A stretch of 64,000 nt of DNA from Bradyrhizobium sp. CCBAU 53338 (lineage in GTDB: Bacteria; Pseudomonadota; Alphaproteobacteria; Rhizobiales; Xanthobacteraceae): the NCBI RefSeq assembly GCF_015291665.1, contig NZ_CP030048.1:1240001-1304000 (forward strand), read 5' to 3'. Every line of letters starts with the position of its first letter. Position 1 is the first letter of the stretch. Position numbers and translations under genes: made by a program. Shown here piece after piece: positions 43,773 to 53,506 of the stretch. Below the pieces are notes generated by a model. The model had not been told where the DNA came from and made no database searches. It saw only the letters and a list, made by a program, of their open reading frames with translations.

Positions 43773-45461
43773 ATGCTGCGCGTCGTCTCGCTGATATCAG
43801 TCATGCTCGTCTGCGGCGTTGCGATCGCTGCGGCCGAACCGCAAGCCGGCGACGACCTCGCCACCTGCCGCGACCGCCAGGCCGAGACCCAGGCGCGGAT
43901 CACGGCCTGCCAGAATCTGCTCGACGCGGGCCGCGTCACCGGCAAGGACAAGTCGCTGGCGCTCGTCATTCGCGGCAACGCGCTGATCAACAAGCGCGAT
44001 TATGACGGCGCGATCGAGACGCTGAATTCCGCCGTCGAGGCCGATCCGGACAATGTCGGCGCCATCAACGTGCGCGGCGTCGCCCGCGAGCACAAGGGCG
44101 AGGACGACCTCGCCATGGCCGACTACAACCTTGCCATCCAGAAACGTCCCAATTTCGGCTTCGCCTACAACAATCGGGGGACCATTCAACTGCGCCGCGG
44201 CGCGCTGCAAAGCGCGCTCGACGATTTCAACCTGTCGATCAGGTTCACGCCGAAATTCCTGCTCGGATGGACCAATCGTGCCCGCGTGCGCACGCTGATG
44301 AAGGATTACGACGGCGCGATCTCCGACTTCGCGGAGGCCGAGAAGATCGATCCGACCGCGCAGCAGATCGCGGGCAACCGCTGCATCACTTACGGCCTGA
44401 TGGGAAAATACGATCTGGCCTTCGCCGACTGCAACGGACTGATCGGGAAGCAGCCGAAGAACGTTTTCGCGATCAACAATCGCGCCGACGTCAGCATGAT
44501 GAAGGGCGACCTCGACGCCGCGCTGAAGGACTACAACGCGTCGCTGCAGCTCAACCCGAACAATGTCCGCGCCCATTCCGGCCGCGGCCAGATCTACGAG
44601 CGCAGGCATGACCTCGCCCAGGCCCGCGCCGACTACCGCTCGGCGGCCTATTCGCTGACGAAGTTCGACGAGCTCGACGTCGCGCGCGCCCGTGCCATCG
44701 CGCAGGAGCGGCTCGCCGCGTTGACGCCGCAAACGCCGGGAGGGGCGCCCGGCGGGCGCCGCGTCGCGCTGGTGATCGGCAACGGCGCCTACAGGAACGT
44801 GCACGCGCTGCCCAATCCGCCGCGGGACGCGAAACTGATCGCGGGCGTGCTGAAGGACGTCGGCTTCCAGAGCGTGATCTCCGTCAGCGATCTGACCCGC
44901 GACAAGTTCTTCGACGCGCTGAAGACGTTTGCCGACGAGGCGGAGAAGGCCGACTGGGCAGTGGTCTACTATGCCGGCCACGGCTTCGAGATCGGCGGGG
45001 TGAACTACCTCGTGCCCGTCGACGCCAGGCTCGCCGTCGACCGCGATGCCGAAACGCAAGCCGTCGCACTGGAGCAGGTGATCGCGGCGGTGGGCGCTGC
45101 GCGAAAGGTGCGCCTCGTGATCCTGGATGCCTGCCGCGACAATCCGTTCGCGCCGACCATGCAGCACACGCTGTCGCTGAAGCTCGTCGACAAGGGCTTT
45201 TCCAACATCGAGCCCGGCGCCGGCTTCATGGTGGTCTACGCCGCCAAGCACGGCGAGACCGCGATCGACGGCGACAACGGCGCCGACAGCCCGTTCTCCA
45301 CCGCACTCGCCCGCGAGCTCAAGGTGCCGAAGGTTGAGATCCGGAAACTGTTCGACATCGTGCGGGACGACGTCTGGTCCGCCACCAGGCACGTGCAGCA
45401 GCCGTTCAGCTACGGCTCGCCGCCGGGCCGCGAGGATTTTTATTTCGTGGCGGGGAAGTGA
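43773..45461 (+). CDS. exported TPR protein with caspase-like (C14) domain
   Basis: This 562-residue protein has a signal peptide (MLRVVSLISVMLVCGVAIAAAE), then about seven tetratricopeptide-type repeats (residues roughly 60-300; for example FGFAYNNRGTIQLRRGALQSAL). A caspase p20-like domain starts at VALVIGNGAYRNV. The catalytic dyad is visible as His403 (YYAGHGFE) and Cys454 (LDACRDNPF). Bacterial orthocaspases of this type cleave after basic residues or act in stress or cell-death pathways. This one would act in the periplasm. There is no adjacent partner gene. Confidence 0.93.
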   Translation: MLRVVSLISVMLVCGVAIAAAEPQAGDDLATCRDRQAETQARITACQNLLDAGRVTGKDKSLALVIRGNALINKRDYDGAIETLNSAVEADPDNVGAINVRGVAREHKGEDDLAMADYNLAIQKRPNFGFAYNNRGTIQLRRGALQSALDDFNLSIRFTPKFLLGWTNRARVRTLMKDYDGAISDFAEAEKIDPTAQQIAGNRCITYGLMGKYDLAFADCNGLIGKQPKNVFAINNRADVSMMKGDLDAALKDYNASLQLNPNNVRAHSGRGQIYERRHDLAQARADYRSAAYSLTKFDELDVARARAIAQERLAALTPQTPGGAPGGRRVALVIGNGAYRNVHALPNPPRDAKLIAGVLKDVGFQSVISVSDLTRDKFFDALKTFADEAEKADWAVVYYAGHGFEIGGVNYLVPVDARLAVDRDAETQAVALEQVIAAVGAARKVRLVILDACRDNPFAPTMQHTLSLKLVDKGFSNIEPGAGFMVVYAAKHGETAIDGDNGADSPFSTALARELKVPKVEIRKLFDIVRDDVWSATRHVQQPFSYGSPPGREDFYFVAGK

Positions 45462-45470
45462 GGGGCAGCC

Positions 45471-46586
45471 TCACACCACGATACTCAACCGCTTCGCCGC
45501 CCGCGTGATGCCCGTATACAGCCACCGCGCTCGCGAGTCCTGAAACGCAAAACTCTCGTCGAACAGCACGACGTCGTCCCATTGCGAGCCCTGCGACTTG
45601 TGCACGGTCAGCACGTAGCCGTAGTCGAACTCGTCATAGGGCTTGCGCTGCTCCCAGGCGATCTGCTCGACGCCGCCCTCGAAGCAGTCGGCGCGCACGG
45701 AGACTTTCGTGATCTTGTGACCGAGATCCTCGTCCGGCGAGAGCCGCATCGAGAGGATGCGCGATTTCGAGCGCGAGGCGTTGCGCGACTTGACGCGCCA
45801 CAGGCCGCCGTTGAACAGGCCCTTCTTTCGGTTGTTGCGCAGGCAGACCAGCTTGTCGCCGGCGACCGGAAAGACGTCCTCGATGTTCTGGCGCTGCCGC
45901 ACGCGCATGTTGTAGGCGCGTCGCGTGTTGTTGCGCCCGACCAGCACCTGGTCCGCGCCCATGACGCGGTCAGGATCGAGTTCCTTCCGCGACACCACCT
46001 CGCTCTCGCCGTAGCGGCCGATGTCGAGTTCGCGGCCCTCGCGCACGTCCATCGACATCCGCACGATCGGGTCGTCCTGGGCCTGGCGATGCACTTCGGT
46101 CAGCATCGCGTCCGGCTCCGAATTGGTGAAGAAGCCGCCACCCTGGATCGGCGGCAGCTGTGCGGGATCGCCCAGCACCAGCAGCGGACAGTCGAACGAC
46201 ATCAGGTCGCGGCCGAGTTCGGCATCGACCATCGAGCATTCGTCGATCACGATCAGTTTTGCTTTCGACGCCGGGGCGTCGTCCCAGAGTTCAAAACTCG
46301 GCTGCTCCTCGCCGGATTCGCGCGCGCGGTAGATCAGCGAGTGGATCGTGGACGCCTCGTCGCAACCCTTGTTGCGCATGACGAGGGCCGCCTTGCCGGT
46401 GAAGGCGGCAAACTTCACCTCGCCGTCGACACCCTCTGCGATGTGCCGCGCCAGCGTGGTCTTGCCGGTGCCGGCGAAGCCGAACAGGCGGAACACCGGC
46501 GGCGTGCCGTTGCGGCCGGGTTTTGCCTTGAGCCAGTCGCCGACGGCCTTGAGCGCGGCATCCTGATGCGGGGTGAAGGTGGCCAT
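45471..46586 (-). CDS. RecD-like ATP-dependent DNA helicase / AAA protein
   Basis: The protein has about 371 residues from ATG 46586. It is a superfamily 1 helicase core with Walker A (FGFAGTGKTTLARHI), Walker B (LIVIDECSMVDAEL), LVLGDPAQLPPI, and the C-terminal motifs TVHKSQGSQWDDVVLFDE and YTGITRAAKRLSIV. It is shorter than RecD proper and matches stand-alone RecD-like helicases. The frame extends upstream to 46880, but the sequence before 46586 is low-quality reading through the intergenic region. It lies 88 bases downstream of napC, with no functional link evident. Confidence 0.88.
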   Translation of the reverse strand: MATFTPHQDAALKAVGDWLKAKPGRNGTPPVFRLFGFAGTGKTTLARHIAEGVDGEVKFAAFTGKAALVMRNKGCDEASTIHSLIYRARESGEEQPSFELWDDAPASKAKLIVIDECSMVDAELGRDLMSFDCPLLVLGDPAQLPPIQGGGFFTNSEPDAMLTEVHRQAQDDPIVRMSMDVREGRELDIGRYGESEVVSRKELDPDRVMGADQVLVGRNNTRRAYNMRVRQRQNIEDVFPVAGDKLVCLRNNRKKGLFNGGLWRVKSRNASRSKSRILSMRLSPDEDLGHKITKVSVRADCFEGGVEQIAWEQRKPYDEFDYGYVLTVHKSQGSQWDDVVLFDESFAFQDSRARWLYTGITRAAKRLSIVV

Positions 46587-46674
46587 ATCTGTCTTGAGGA
46601 GGGGCGAAACGATGCGATTCGCCAACCTCAAAACTAACCATTCCTCCCGCCGGTTCAAGCGGCCCGGATCGGCC

Positions 46675-47316
46675 CTACTGCCAGCCGGGAACGCCGCGCA
46701 TGTCGGGCAGATGGTGGGCGATGCCCTTGTGGCAGTCGATGCAGGTCTTCTCGCCGGTGAACAGGAAGCGCTGATGCGCCACCGCGGCCCGCGGCGACTG
46801 CTTGGTGATGTCCATGGAATCGGCGCTGTGGCAGTTGCGGCATTCCAGGGAATCATTGGCCTTGAAGCGCGCCCATTCATGCGCGGCGAGCTCGAGCCGG
46901 TGGTCCAGGAACTTCTCGCGCGTGTCGATCGAGCCGAAGATCTTGCCCCAGACCTCCTTGGAGGCCTGCATCTTGCGTGCGATCTTGTCGGTCCAGTTGT
47001 GCGGCACGTGGCAATCCGGGCAGGTCGCGCGCACGCCGGAGCGGTTGGTGAAGTGGATGGTCGACTTCAGCTCGGCGAAGACGTTGTCCCTCATCTCGTG
47101 ACAGCCGGTGCAGAACTTTTCGGTGTTGGTCAATTCCAGCGCGGTGTTGAAGCCGCCCCAGAAGACCACGCCGGCCGCGAAGCCCGCGAGCACGAGCGTG
47201 CCGAGCGCGAACACCGTGCTCGGCCGTGACAGCACGCCCCACAATTCGAGCGCGAAATCCCAGGCGCGCGCGATCAGGCCGCGCTTGGCTTTTGGATCGT
47301 CTGCGGTCGTCGTCAT
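46675..47316 (-). CDS. napC: tetraheme c-type cytochrome NapC
   Basis: NapC passes electrons from membrane quinol to the NapAB complex. The 213-residue protein has an N-terminal membrane anchor ([19 protein letters not shown]) and four CxxCH heme motifs (CTGCH, CPDCH, CRNCH, CIDCH), the NapC/NirT pattern. Its ATG overlaps the napB stop (ATGA). It is the last gene of napEDABC. Confidence 0.97.
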   Translation of the reverse strand: MTTTADDPKAKRGLIARAWDFALELWGVLSRPSTVFALGTLVLAGFAAGVVFWGGFNTALELTNTEKFCTGCHEMRDNVFAELKSTIHFTNRSGVRATCPDCHVPHNWTDKIARKMQASKEVWGKIFGSIDTREKFLDHRLELAAHEWARFKANDSLECRNCHSADSMDITKQSPRAAVAHQRFLFTGEKTCIDCHKGIAHHLPDMRGVPGWQ

Positions 47317-47783
47317 CGCCGGCCACCAGGACTTGCGCGCGTCAACAGCGTGTCGATGTCGGTAAAATCGTTACTGACAGGCGGCGTCGCGCTGTTCTGC
47401 GGCACGTGGCACTCGGTGCAGAAGAAGCGCCGCGGCGAGATCGAGGCCAGGAACTGGCCGTCGCGGTCCATGAAGTGTGTTATCGAGACCATCGGCGCCT
47501 GCGATTCCGCGGTGCGCGCCCGCGCGTGGCAGGACAGGCATTTGTTGCCGTTGAGGTCGATCTGGTAGCCGTCGATCGTGTGCGGAATCACCGGCGGCTG
47601 CTCCGGATAGTTGCGCACCTCCTTCTCGGACGTGTTGCGGTTCGGCAGCATCGGCGGCGCCGGGCCCTCGTCATTGAGCGGGGTCGGGCCGCGCAGGCCC
47701 GAATTCACCGTCTGCGCGGTCAGCGAGCTTGCGCCGGCGGCGATCGCGCAGGCAAGCAGGGCTATGCCAAATCGTTTCATCAT
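47313..47783 (-). CDS. napB: periplasmic nitrate reductase, diheme cytochrome subunit NapB
   Basis: The protein has about 156 residues from ATG 47783 (or 47780), with a signal peptide ([19 protein letters not shown]) and two heme motifs (CLSCH, CTECH). It relays electrons from NapC to NapA in the periplasm. It overlaps the napA stop by 4 bases and napC by 4 bases, which indicates translational coupling. A longer frame reaching 47897 runs inside napA and is not the start. Confidence 0.97.
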   Translation of the reverse strand: MMKRFGIALLACAIAAGASSLTAQTVNSGLRGPTPLNDEGPAPPMLPNRNTSEKEVRNYPEQPPVIPHTIDGYQIDLNGNKCLSCHARARTAESQAPMVSITHFMDRDGQFLASISPRRFFCTECHVPQNSATPPVSNDFTDIDTLLTRASPGGRR

Positions 47784-50293
47784 GACTGGGTCACCCGCTC
47801 GATGCGCACGGCGCATTTCTTGAAGTCGGTTTGCAGCGAGATCGGATCGGTGGCGTCCAGCGTCACCTTGTTGATCAGCTTGGATTCGTCGAACCACGGC
47901 ACGAAGACGAGACCTTTCGGCGGCCGGTCGCGGCCGCGCGTCTCGACGCGGGCGCGGATGAAGCCGCGGCGCGACACCACCTTCACTTCATCCCCGCGCC
48001 GCAGCTTGGCTTCCGACGCGTCATCGGGGTGCATGAAGCAGACGGCTTCGGGAAACGCCTTGTAGAGCTCGGGCACGCGGCGCGTCATGGTGCCGGAATG
48101 CCAGTGCTCGAGCACGCGGCCGGTCGAGAGCCAGAACGGATATTCGTTGTCGGGCGATTCCGCCGGCGGCTCGTAAGGCAGCGCGAAGATGCGCGCCTTG
48201 CCGTCGGGGTAGCCGTAGAACTGCACGTCCGCGCCCTGCTTGACGTAGGGGTCGCTGCCCTCGCGGAAACGCCAGCGCGTCTCCTGGCCGTTGACGACAG
48301 GCCAGCGCAGCCCGCGTTCGCGGTGATAGGTGTCGAACGGCGCGAGGTCGTGGCCATGGCCGCGGCCGAACTGGGCATATTCCTCGAACAGGCCCTTGTG
48401 GACGTAGAAGCCGAACGCCTTGGACTCGTCGTTGAGATAACCCGCCTCGATGTCGGTCACCGGGAATTTGTCGACCTGGCCGTTCTTGTAGAGCACGTCG
48501 AACAGCGTCTTGCCGCGCACATCAGGCTTCTTGGCGATCAGCTCCTCGGGCCAGACCTCCTCGATCTTGAAGCGCTTGGAGAATTCCATGAGCTGCCAGA
48601 GGTCGGACCTGGACTCGCCGGGCGCTTGGACGAGCTGGTGCCAGAACTGCGTGCGCCGCTCGGCGTTGCCGTAGGCGCCTTCCTTTTCCACCCACATCGC
48701 GGTCGGCAGGATCAGGTCGGCGGCGAGCGCCGTCACGCTGGGGTAGGCGTCCGAGACCACGATGAAATTGTCGGGATTGCGGAAGCCCGGATAGGTCTCC
48801 TCGTTGGCGTTCGGACCGGCCTGGAGGTTGTTGTTGACCTGCACCCAATAGGCGTTGATCAGGCCGTCCTTCAGCATCCGGCTTTGCAGCACGGCGTGGG
48901 CGCCGTTCTTGTCGGGAATGGTGCCCTCGGGCAGCTGCCAGATGTGCTCGGCCTTGTCGCGATGCTCCTTGTTGGTCACGACCATGTCGGCGGGGAGGCG
49001 GTGCGAGAAGGTGCCGACCTCGCGCGCAGTGCCGCAGGCCGAGGGTTGGCCGGTGAGCGAGAACGGGCTGTTGCCGGGCGAGGAGATCTTTCCGGTCAGG
49101 AGATGGATGTTGTAGACGAGGTTGTTGCACCAGACGCCGCGGGTGTGCTGGTTGAAGCCCATGGTCCAGAACGAGACCACTTTCGTCTTGGGATCGGCGT
49201 AGAGCTCGGCGAGGGCCTCCAGGCGATTGAGCGGCACGCCGGACATCTTGGCGGCTTTCTCGAGCGTGTAGTCCGACACGAACTTGGCGTAGTCGTCGAA
49301 GCTCATGTCGGTGGAGTCGTTGGCCTTGGCGGCGCCCGTCGCCTTCTTCTGCAGCGGGTGCTCGGGCCGCAGGCCGTAACCGATGTCGGTCTGTCCGCGC
49401 CGGAAGATGGTGTGCGCGTTGACGAAGTCCTTGTTGACCCTGTTGGTCTTGATGATGTGGTTGGCGATGGCGTTGAGGATGTAGAGATCGGTCTGCGGCA
49501 CGAACACCATGCCGATGTCGGCAAGGTCGAAGGAGCGGTGCTCGAAGGTCGAGAGCACGGCGACGCGGACGTGCGGGGCGGACAGCCGGCGGTCGGTCAG
49601 GCGCGTCCACAGGATGGGATGCATCTCCGCCATGTTCGAGCCCCACAGCACGAAGGCGTCGGTGGCCTCGATGTCGTCATAGCAGCCCGGCGGCTCGTCG
49701 ATGCCGAAGGTGCGCATCATGCCGGCGACGGCCGAGGCCATGCAGTGGCGTGCGTTGGGATCGATGTTGTTGGTGCGGAAGCCGGCCTTGAACAGCTTCG
49801 ACGCCGCATAGCCTTCCCAGATCGTCCACTGGCCGGAGCCGAACATGGCGACGCCGTTCGGCCCGCGCTTCTTGAACGCCTCCTTCCACTTCAGCTCCAT
49901 GATGTCGAAGGCTTCGGTCCAGGACACGGGCGTGAACTCGCCGTTCTTGTCGTACTTGCCATCAGTCTTGCGCAGCATCGGCTGCGTCAGGCGATCGTGG
50001 CCGTACATGATCTTGGAGAGGAAGTAGCCCTTGACGCAGTTGAGGCCGCGATTGACCTCGGCCTTGATGTCGCCATGGGTGGCGACGACGCGGTTGTCCT
50101 TGGTCGCGACCATCACCGAGCAGCCGGTGCCGCAGAACCGGCAGGCGGCCTTGTCCCATTTCAGTTCGGAGGAGTCGCGCTCGGCAACGAGATTGGCGGC
50201 GAGCGAAGGCGCCGGCATGCCCGCTGCGGCCGCCGCGATGGCGGCGGCCTCGAGCTTGAGCATCTGGCGGCGGTCGAGCTTTGGCGATGTCAT
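47780..50293 (-). CDS. napA: periplasmic nitrate reductase catalytic subunit NapA
   Basis: NapA reduces nitrate to nitrite in the periplasm. The 837-residue molybdoenzyme has a twin-arginine leader ([17 protein letters not shown]). The N-terminal 4Fe-4S cluster motif C-x2-C-x3-C-x27-C is at Cys51, 54, 58 and 86. The Mo-ligand cysteine lies in HCMASAVAG, and the C-terminal domain binds the bis-MGD cofactor. Length is typical. It is the central gene of napEDABC. Confidence 0.98.
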   Translation of the reverse strand: MTSPKLDRRQMLKLEAAAIAAAAAGMPAPSLAANLVAERDSSELKWDKAACRFCGTGCSVMVATKDNRVVATHGDIKAEVNRGLNCVKGYFLSKIMYGHDRLTQPMLRKTDGKYDKNGEFTPVSWTEAFDIMELKWKEAFKKRGPNGVAMFGSGQWTIWEGYAASKLFKAGFRTNNIDPNARHCMASAVAGMMRTFGIDEPPGCYDDIEATDAFVLWGSNMAEMHPILWTRLTDRRLSAPHVRVAVLSTFEHRSFDLADIGMVFVPQTDLYILNAIANHIIKTNRVNKDFVNAHTIFRRGQTDIGYGLRPEHPLQKKATGAAKANDSTDMSFDDYAKFVSDYTLEKAAKMSGVPLNRLEALAELYADPKTKVVSFWTMGFNQHTRGVWCNNLVYNIHLLTGKISSPGNSPFSLTGQPSACGTAREVGTFSHRLPADMVVTNKEHRDKAEHIWQLPEGTIPDKNGAHAVLQSRMLKDGLINAYWVQVNNNLQAGPNANEETYPGFRNPDNFIVVSDAYPSVTALAADLILPTAMWVEKEGAYGNAERRTQFWHQLVQAPGESRSDLWQLMEFSKRFKIEEVWPEELIAKKPDVRGKTLFDVLYKNGQVDKFPVTDIEAGYLNDESKAFGFYVHKGLFEEYAQFGRGHGHDLAPFDTYHRERGLRWPVVNGQETRWRFREGSDPYVKQGADVQFYGYPDGKARIFALPYEPPAESPDNEYPFWLSTGRVLEHWHSGTMTRRVPELYKAFPEAVCFMHPDDASEAKLRRGDEVKVVSRRGFIRARVETRGRDRPPKGLVFVPWFDESKLINKVTLDATDPISLQTDFKKCAVRIERVTQS

Positions 50294-50310
50294 GATGGCT
50301 CTCCCGGCCT

Positions 50311-50622
50311 TCAGGTTTCGATGGCGTGAAAGACGAGCGCTGCGGAATAGACGTCGCGCAGCGACTGGATGGTGTTGAGCAAGGTGCCGAGGCTGCCGGC
50401 GTCAGGCGCTTCGGTCACGACGACGAGCTTGCCTCTGATATCGCGGCCGTGGATCTCGCAGCCGGGAAGCGCCGTGATCTCGGCCTCGACCTCGGTGAGG
50501 CGCTCGGGGCGGGCCTGCACCAGGATGCTGGCGATCTCGCAGCCCGGAGGGGTGATGACCCTGTCGGTGCTGAGCACCCGGCCGGTGATCAATGCGCGGC
50601 GGTTGAGTGTGGCGTGAGCCAT
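50311..50622 (-). CDS. napD: NapA leader-binding chaperone NapD
   Basis: The 103-residue cytoplasmic protein has the ferredoxin-like NapD fold ([29 protein letters not shown] and GKLVVVTEA). NapD binds the twin-arginine leader of NapA to hold export until the cofactor is inserted. It lies 17 bases upstream of napA in the same operon. Confidence 0.94.
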   Translation of the reverse strand: MAHATLNRRALITGRVLSTDRVITPPGCEIASILVQARPERLTEVEAEITALPGCEIHGRDIRGKLVVVTEAPDAGSLGTLLNTIQSLRDVYSAALVFHAIET

Positions 50623-50649
50623 GATGCCTGTCTTTCGCTTGTCGGGGGA

Positions 50650-50835
50650 TCAATGCGGGGAGCTTGGCGGGCCGGGAGGCCCGGCGAACATCTGGTAGAT
50701 CCAGACGCCGAGCCCGTAGGAGCCGACCGTTCCGACCGCGAGGACCGGCATCACGACCGCGGTCAGGAACAGGAACGCAAATATCTCCATGCGCTTGCGG
50801 CGCGCACGCGAGGTCGTGTCGTCAGGGGCCGACAT
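50650..50835 (-). CDS. napE: small membrane protein NapE
   Basis: The 61-residue protein from ATG 50835 has a basic N-terminus (SRARRKRMEIFAFLFL) and one membrane helix, and ends in a Pro/Gly tail. This matches NapE/TorE proteins of unknown function, at the head of nap operons. A longer frame to 51054 includes the promoter region and is rejected. Confidence 0.92.
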   Translation of the reverse strand: MSAPDDTTSRARRKRMEIFAFLFLTAVVMPVLAVGTVGSYGLGVWIYQMFAGPPGPPSSPH

Positions 50836-50922
50836 ATTCGGTCTCTCTGAAATTTTGGGAATCGGGACGGCATCCGGGCCGCTGCCTTGCTGCACTTTTG
50901 ATGCAGCAGGCGGGTTGACGCG

Positions 50923-50936
50923 TTGATCTGGATCAA
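50923..50936. promoter_or_regulatory. FNR/FixK-type palindrome upstream of napEDABC
   Basis: TTGATCTGGATCAA is a perfect dyad (TTGATC-TG-GATCAA) and an ideal TTG-N8-CAA site. It is centred about 95 bases before the napE start. It matches the FNR-family consensus better than the sites in the nirK region and fits low-oxygen activation of nap. Confidence 0.8.
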
Positions 50937-51100
50937 CAGGTCGAGTTCGCCACACCCTGCAGCCCGCGCCGCACTCGGGCATGCATTTCTCCGTGCATGG
51001 GGGAATCATCTCCCGCATGGCGGAATTGCCGCCGCGTAGACAGGAGCTTCCCACCCATTAAGATGCCCGCAACAAGAATAAGCGCGGGAGAGACGTCGTC

Positions 51101-52306
51101 ATGAAGTTCGGCATCTTCTATGAGCTGCAGCTGCCGCGGCCCTGGGTGGCCGGCGACGAGCTCGCCCTTTACCAGAACGCGCTCTCGCAGATGGAACTCG
51201 CCGACGGTCTCGGCTACGACCACGCCTGGGTGGTCGAGCATCACTTCCTCGAGGAATATTCGCACTCGCCGTCGCCTGAATCGTTCCTCGCGGCCGCCAG
51301 CCAGCGCACAAAAAACATCCGCCTCGGCCACGGCATCCTCCAGCTCACGACCAATCATCCGGCGCGCGTCGCCGAGCGTGTCGCGGTGCTCGATCTGCTC
51401 TCGAACGGCCGCTGCGAATTCGGCATGGGCGAGAGCGCGTCCATCACCGAACTGACGCCGTTCGGCCGCGACATGGAAACCAAGAAGGAAGTCTTTGAAG
51501 AGGCCGTGCAGGCGATCTTCCCGATGTTCAAGGACGCGGGCAGCGAGCATCACGGCAAGTATTTCGACATCCCCTTGCGCAACGTCGTGCCGAAGCCCGT
51601 GCAGAAGCCGCATCCGCCGCTGTGGCTGGCCTGCTCGCAACTGCCGACCATCGAGCGCGCCGGCCGTTACGGCTTTGGCGCGCTCGGCTTCCAGTTCGTC
51701 AGCGCCGACGCCGCGCATGCCTGGGTGCATGCCTATTACAACGCGATGACAAAACGGCTGCACAAGCTCGCCGACTACGAGATCAACCCGAACATGGCGC
51801 TGGTGTCGTTCTTCATGTGCGCCAAGACCGATGAAGAAGCGCGTGCGCGCGCCGACGGCGCCACCTTCTTCCAGTTCGCGCTGCGCTTCTACGGCGCCTC
51901 GCAGAACCGCCAGCGGCCCGCGCCCTACACCGTCAACATGTGGGACGAGTACGTTAAATGGAAGCGCGACAATCCGGAAGCACAGGAGGCCGCGCTGCGC
52001 GGCGGCCTGATCGGCTCGCCGGAGACGATCCGGAAGAAACTGAGGCGCTTCCAGTCCTCGCATATCGACCAGGTCATCCTGCTGAATCAAGCGGGCAAGA
52101 ACAGCCACGAGCACATCTGCGAATCGCTCGAGCTGTTCGGCCGCGAGGTGATGCCGGAGTTCCAGAACGATCCCGCGCAGGCGGCCTGGAAGCAGGGCGT
52201 CATGGGCGGCGAGATCAAGCTCGAAGAAATCGACACCGAGGCCTTTACGGATCGCTACGGCAAGCTCGCGATCAACGTCGCCCCAGTGAAGGTGGCGGCG
52301 GGGTAG
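51101..52306 (+). CDS. LLM-class flavin-dependent oxidoreductase (luciferase-like)
   Basis: The 401-residue protein is a bacterial luciferase/FMN-dependent monooxygenase-type TIM barrel. Segments typical of the family are MKFGIFYELQLP at the start, WVVEHHFLEEYSHSPSPE, RLGHGILQLTTNHPARVAER and a late LIGSPETIRKKL. It would use reduced flavin from a separate reductase to oxidise an organic substrate with O2. The substrate is unknown. It is divergent from nap, and the upstream palindrome is far (about 170 bases) from its start. Confidence 0.9.
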   Translation: MKFGIFYELQLPRPWVAGDELALYQNALSQMELADGLGYDHAWVVEHHFLEEYSHSPSPESFLAAASQRTKNIRLGHGILQLTTNHPARVAERVAVLDLLSNGRCEFGMGESASITELTPFGRDMETKKEVFEEAVQAIFPMFKDAGSEHHGKYFDIPLRNVVPKPVQKPHPPLWLACSQLPTIERAGRYGFGALGFQFVSADAAHAWVHAYYNAMTKRLHKLADYEINPNMALVSFFMCAKTDEEARARADGATFFQFALRFYGASQNRQRPAPYTVNMWDEYVKWKRDNPEAQEAALRGGLIGSPETIRKKLRRFQSSHIDQVILLNQAGKNSHEHICESLELFGREVMPEFQNDPAQAAWKQGVMGGEIKLEEIDTEAFTDRYGKLAINVAPVKVAAG

Positions 52307-52507
52307 GGCAATCGCATACGGTATGTCACGAGGATTGCTCGCGGCTTGCTCCGCATCTTCCGCACGCAAGCGGGAGAGGGAGCCCAGTGCCGATGCTGCG
52401 GCATCGTTCGCGCCATATACGATTTGTAGTGCGGGGAAGGGGCCAGCTTCCGGCACGCCGCTCGTGCTGATATCCTCGCGCAAAAGAACGTCCTGCGGAG
52501 GACTCCC

Positions 52508-53296
52508 ATGCGGCCCCACGCGATGGCCTCAAATCCGGCGGCTGGCGACGTCACGCCCGCGGTGCTTGCGATCGGCCGTCCCGACTTCCCGAACATCCTC
52601 ATCGACACGTTGCGCCGGCAGGCCGGCGTCGGCCATTGCATGGTGTTCGCCCTGACGCGCGCGGGTAGTGCGAGCTGTCTGCTCGACGTCGGCAACATCC
52701 CGACCGGCAGCGATCTCGGCGCCGCCTATGCCGGCCAGTTCCACGAATCCGATCCCAACCGCGATGCGCTGTTCGAGGGCGAGGGCAGCGGGCCGATTAT
52801 GCTGCCATCCTTCACGCCACGCATGTACGGCGCGCGCTATCGGAAAATCTTCTTCAACGATTCCGACATCGTCGACAAATGCGCCACCGCGATCTGGACT
52901 GGCGGCACCTGCTTCTACGTCAATTTCTACCGCATCACGTCCCAGGGACGCTTCGCTGATACCGAGCGCGCGCGGCTCCAGACCATCGCACCCGCGATTG
53001 GCGCCAGCGTCGCACGTCATTTCCAGCAGGCGGTCACCGCAACCGCCGACCAGAACCTCGCCACGCTGTTCGCGACCCGCGCGCCACTCTCTGCGTTGAC
53101 GCCGCGCGAGCAGGACGTCTGCCGCCGCATCCTGCTCGGCTTCAGCTCCGAGGCGATCTCGCAAGAACTCGGCATCAGCCTGCATTCGACCCTGACCTAC
53201 CGCAAGCGCGCCTATGAGCGGCTCGGCATCTGCTCCCAGAACGAGTTGTTTGCGATCGTGCTGGGGCTGCTGGCGGGGGCGCGCGGCCTGAACTGA
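52508..53296 (+). CDS. LuxR-family transcriptional regulator
   Basis: The 262-residue protein has an N-terminal unknown sensory region (about 1-190) and a C-terminal LuxR-type DNA-binding domain (LTPREQDVCRRILLGFSSEAISQELG, then TYRKRAYERLGI). The N-terminal part is not clearly an acyl-homoserine-lactone domain or a receiver. It lies between the flavin oxidoreductase and a transglycosylase-like gene, all on the plus strand, so it may regulate the oxidoreductase. That link is inference. Confidence 0.88.
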   Translation: MRPHAMASNPAAGDVTPAVLAIGRPDFPNILIDTLRRQAGVGHCMVFALTRAGSASCLLDVGNIPTGSDLGAAYAGQFHESDPNRDALFEGEGSGPIMLPSFTPRMYGARYRKIFFNDSDIVDKCATAIWTGGTCFYVNFYRITSQGRFADTERARLQTIAPAIGASVARHFQQAVTATADQNLATLFATRAPLSALTPREQDVCRRILLGFSSEAISQELGISLHSTLTYRKRAYERLGICSQNELFAIVLGLLAGARGLN

Positions 53297-53506
53297 GGGG
53301 GAGATGGACGCCGGGCGACCTGCGGCTCCGTCGGGTCCTGAGGGCAGTCTTTGCCCCAAAGCGGGACACATCCGATGATTGGCGAGGCGGAAAGTCTGCT
53401 CCCGTTCACCTCATTTAAACCATAACGGTCTACGAAGGGGGCTCACCACAGGCCGCAGGAACATGCGAACAGCCTTTGTACGGAAGCCATCCGTGGACTT
53501 CGGGCA

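Noticed and set aside
46587..46880. N-terminal extension of the RecD-like helicase
   Set aside because: The extra 98 residues overlap the napC coding region and have no helicase similarity.
47389..47410. sigma-54-like GGCAC...TGC string inside napB
   Set aside because: Inside a coding region on the wrong context and with poor spacing for a -24/-12 promoter.
47831..50329. 832-residue plus-strand frame
   Set aside because: It is antisense to napA across its whole length. No recognisable domain, no ribosome site, and biased composition.
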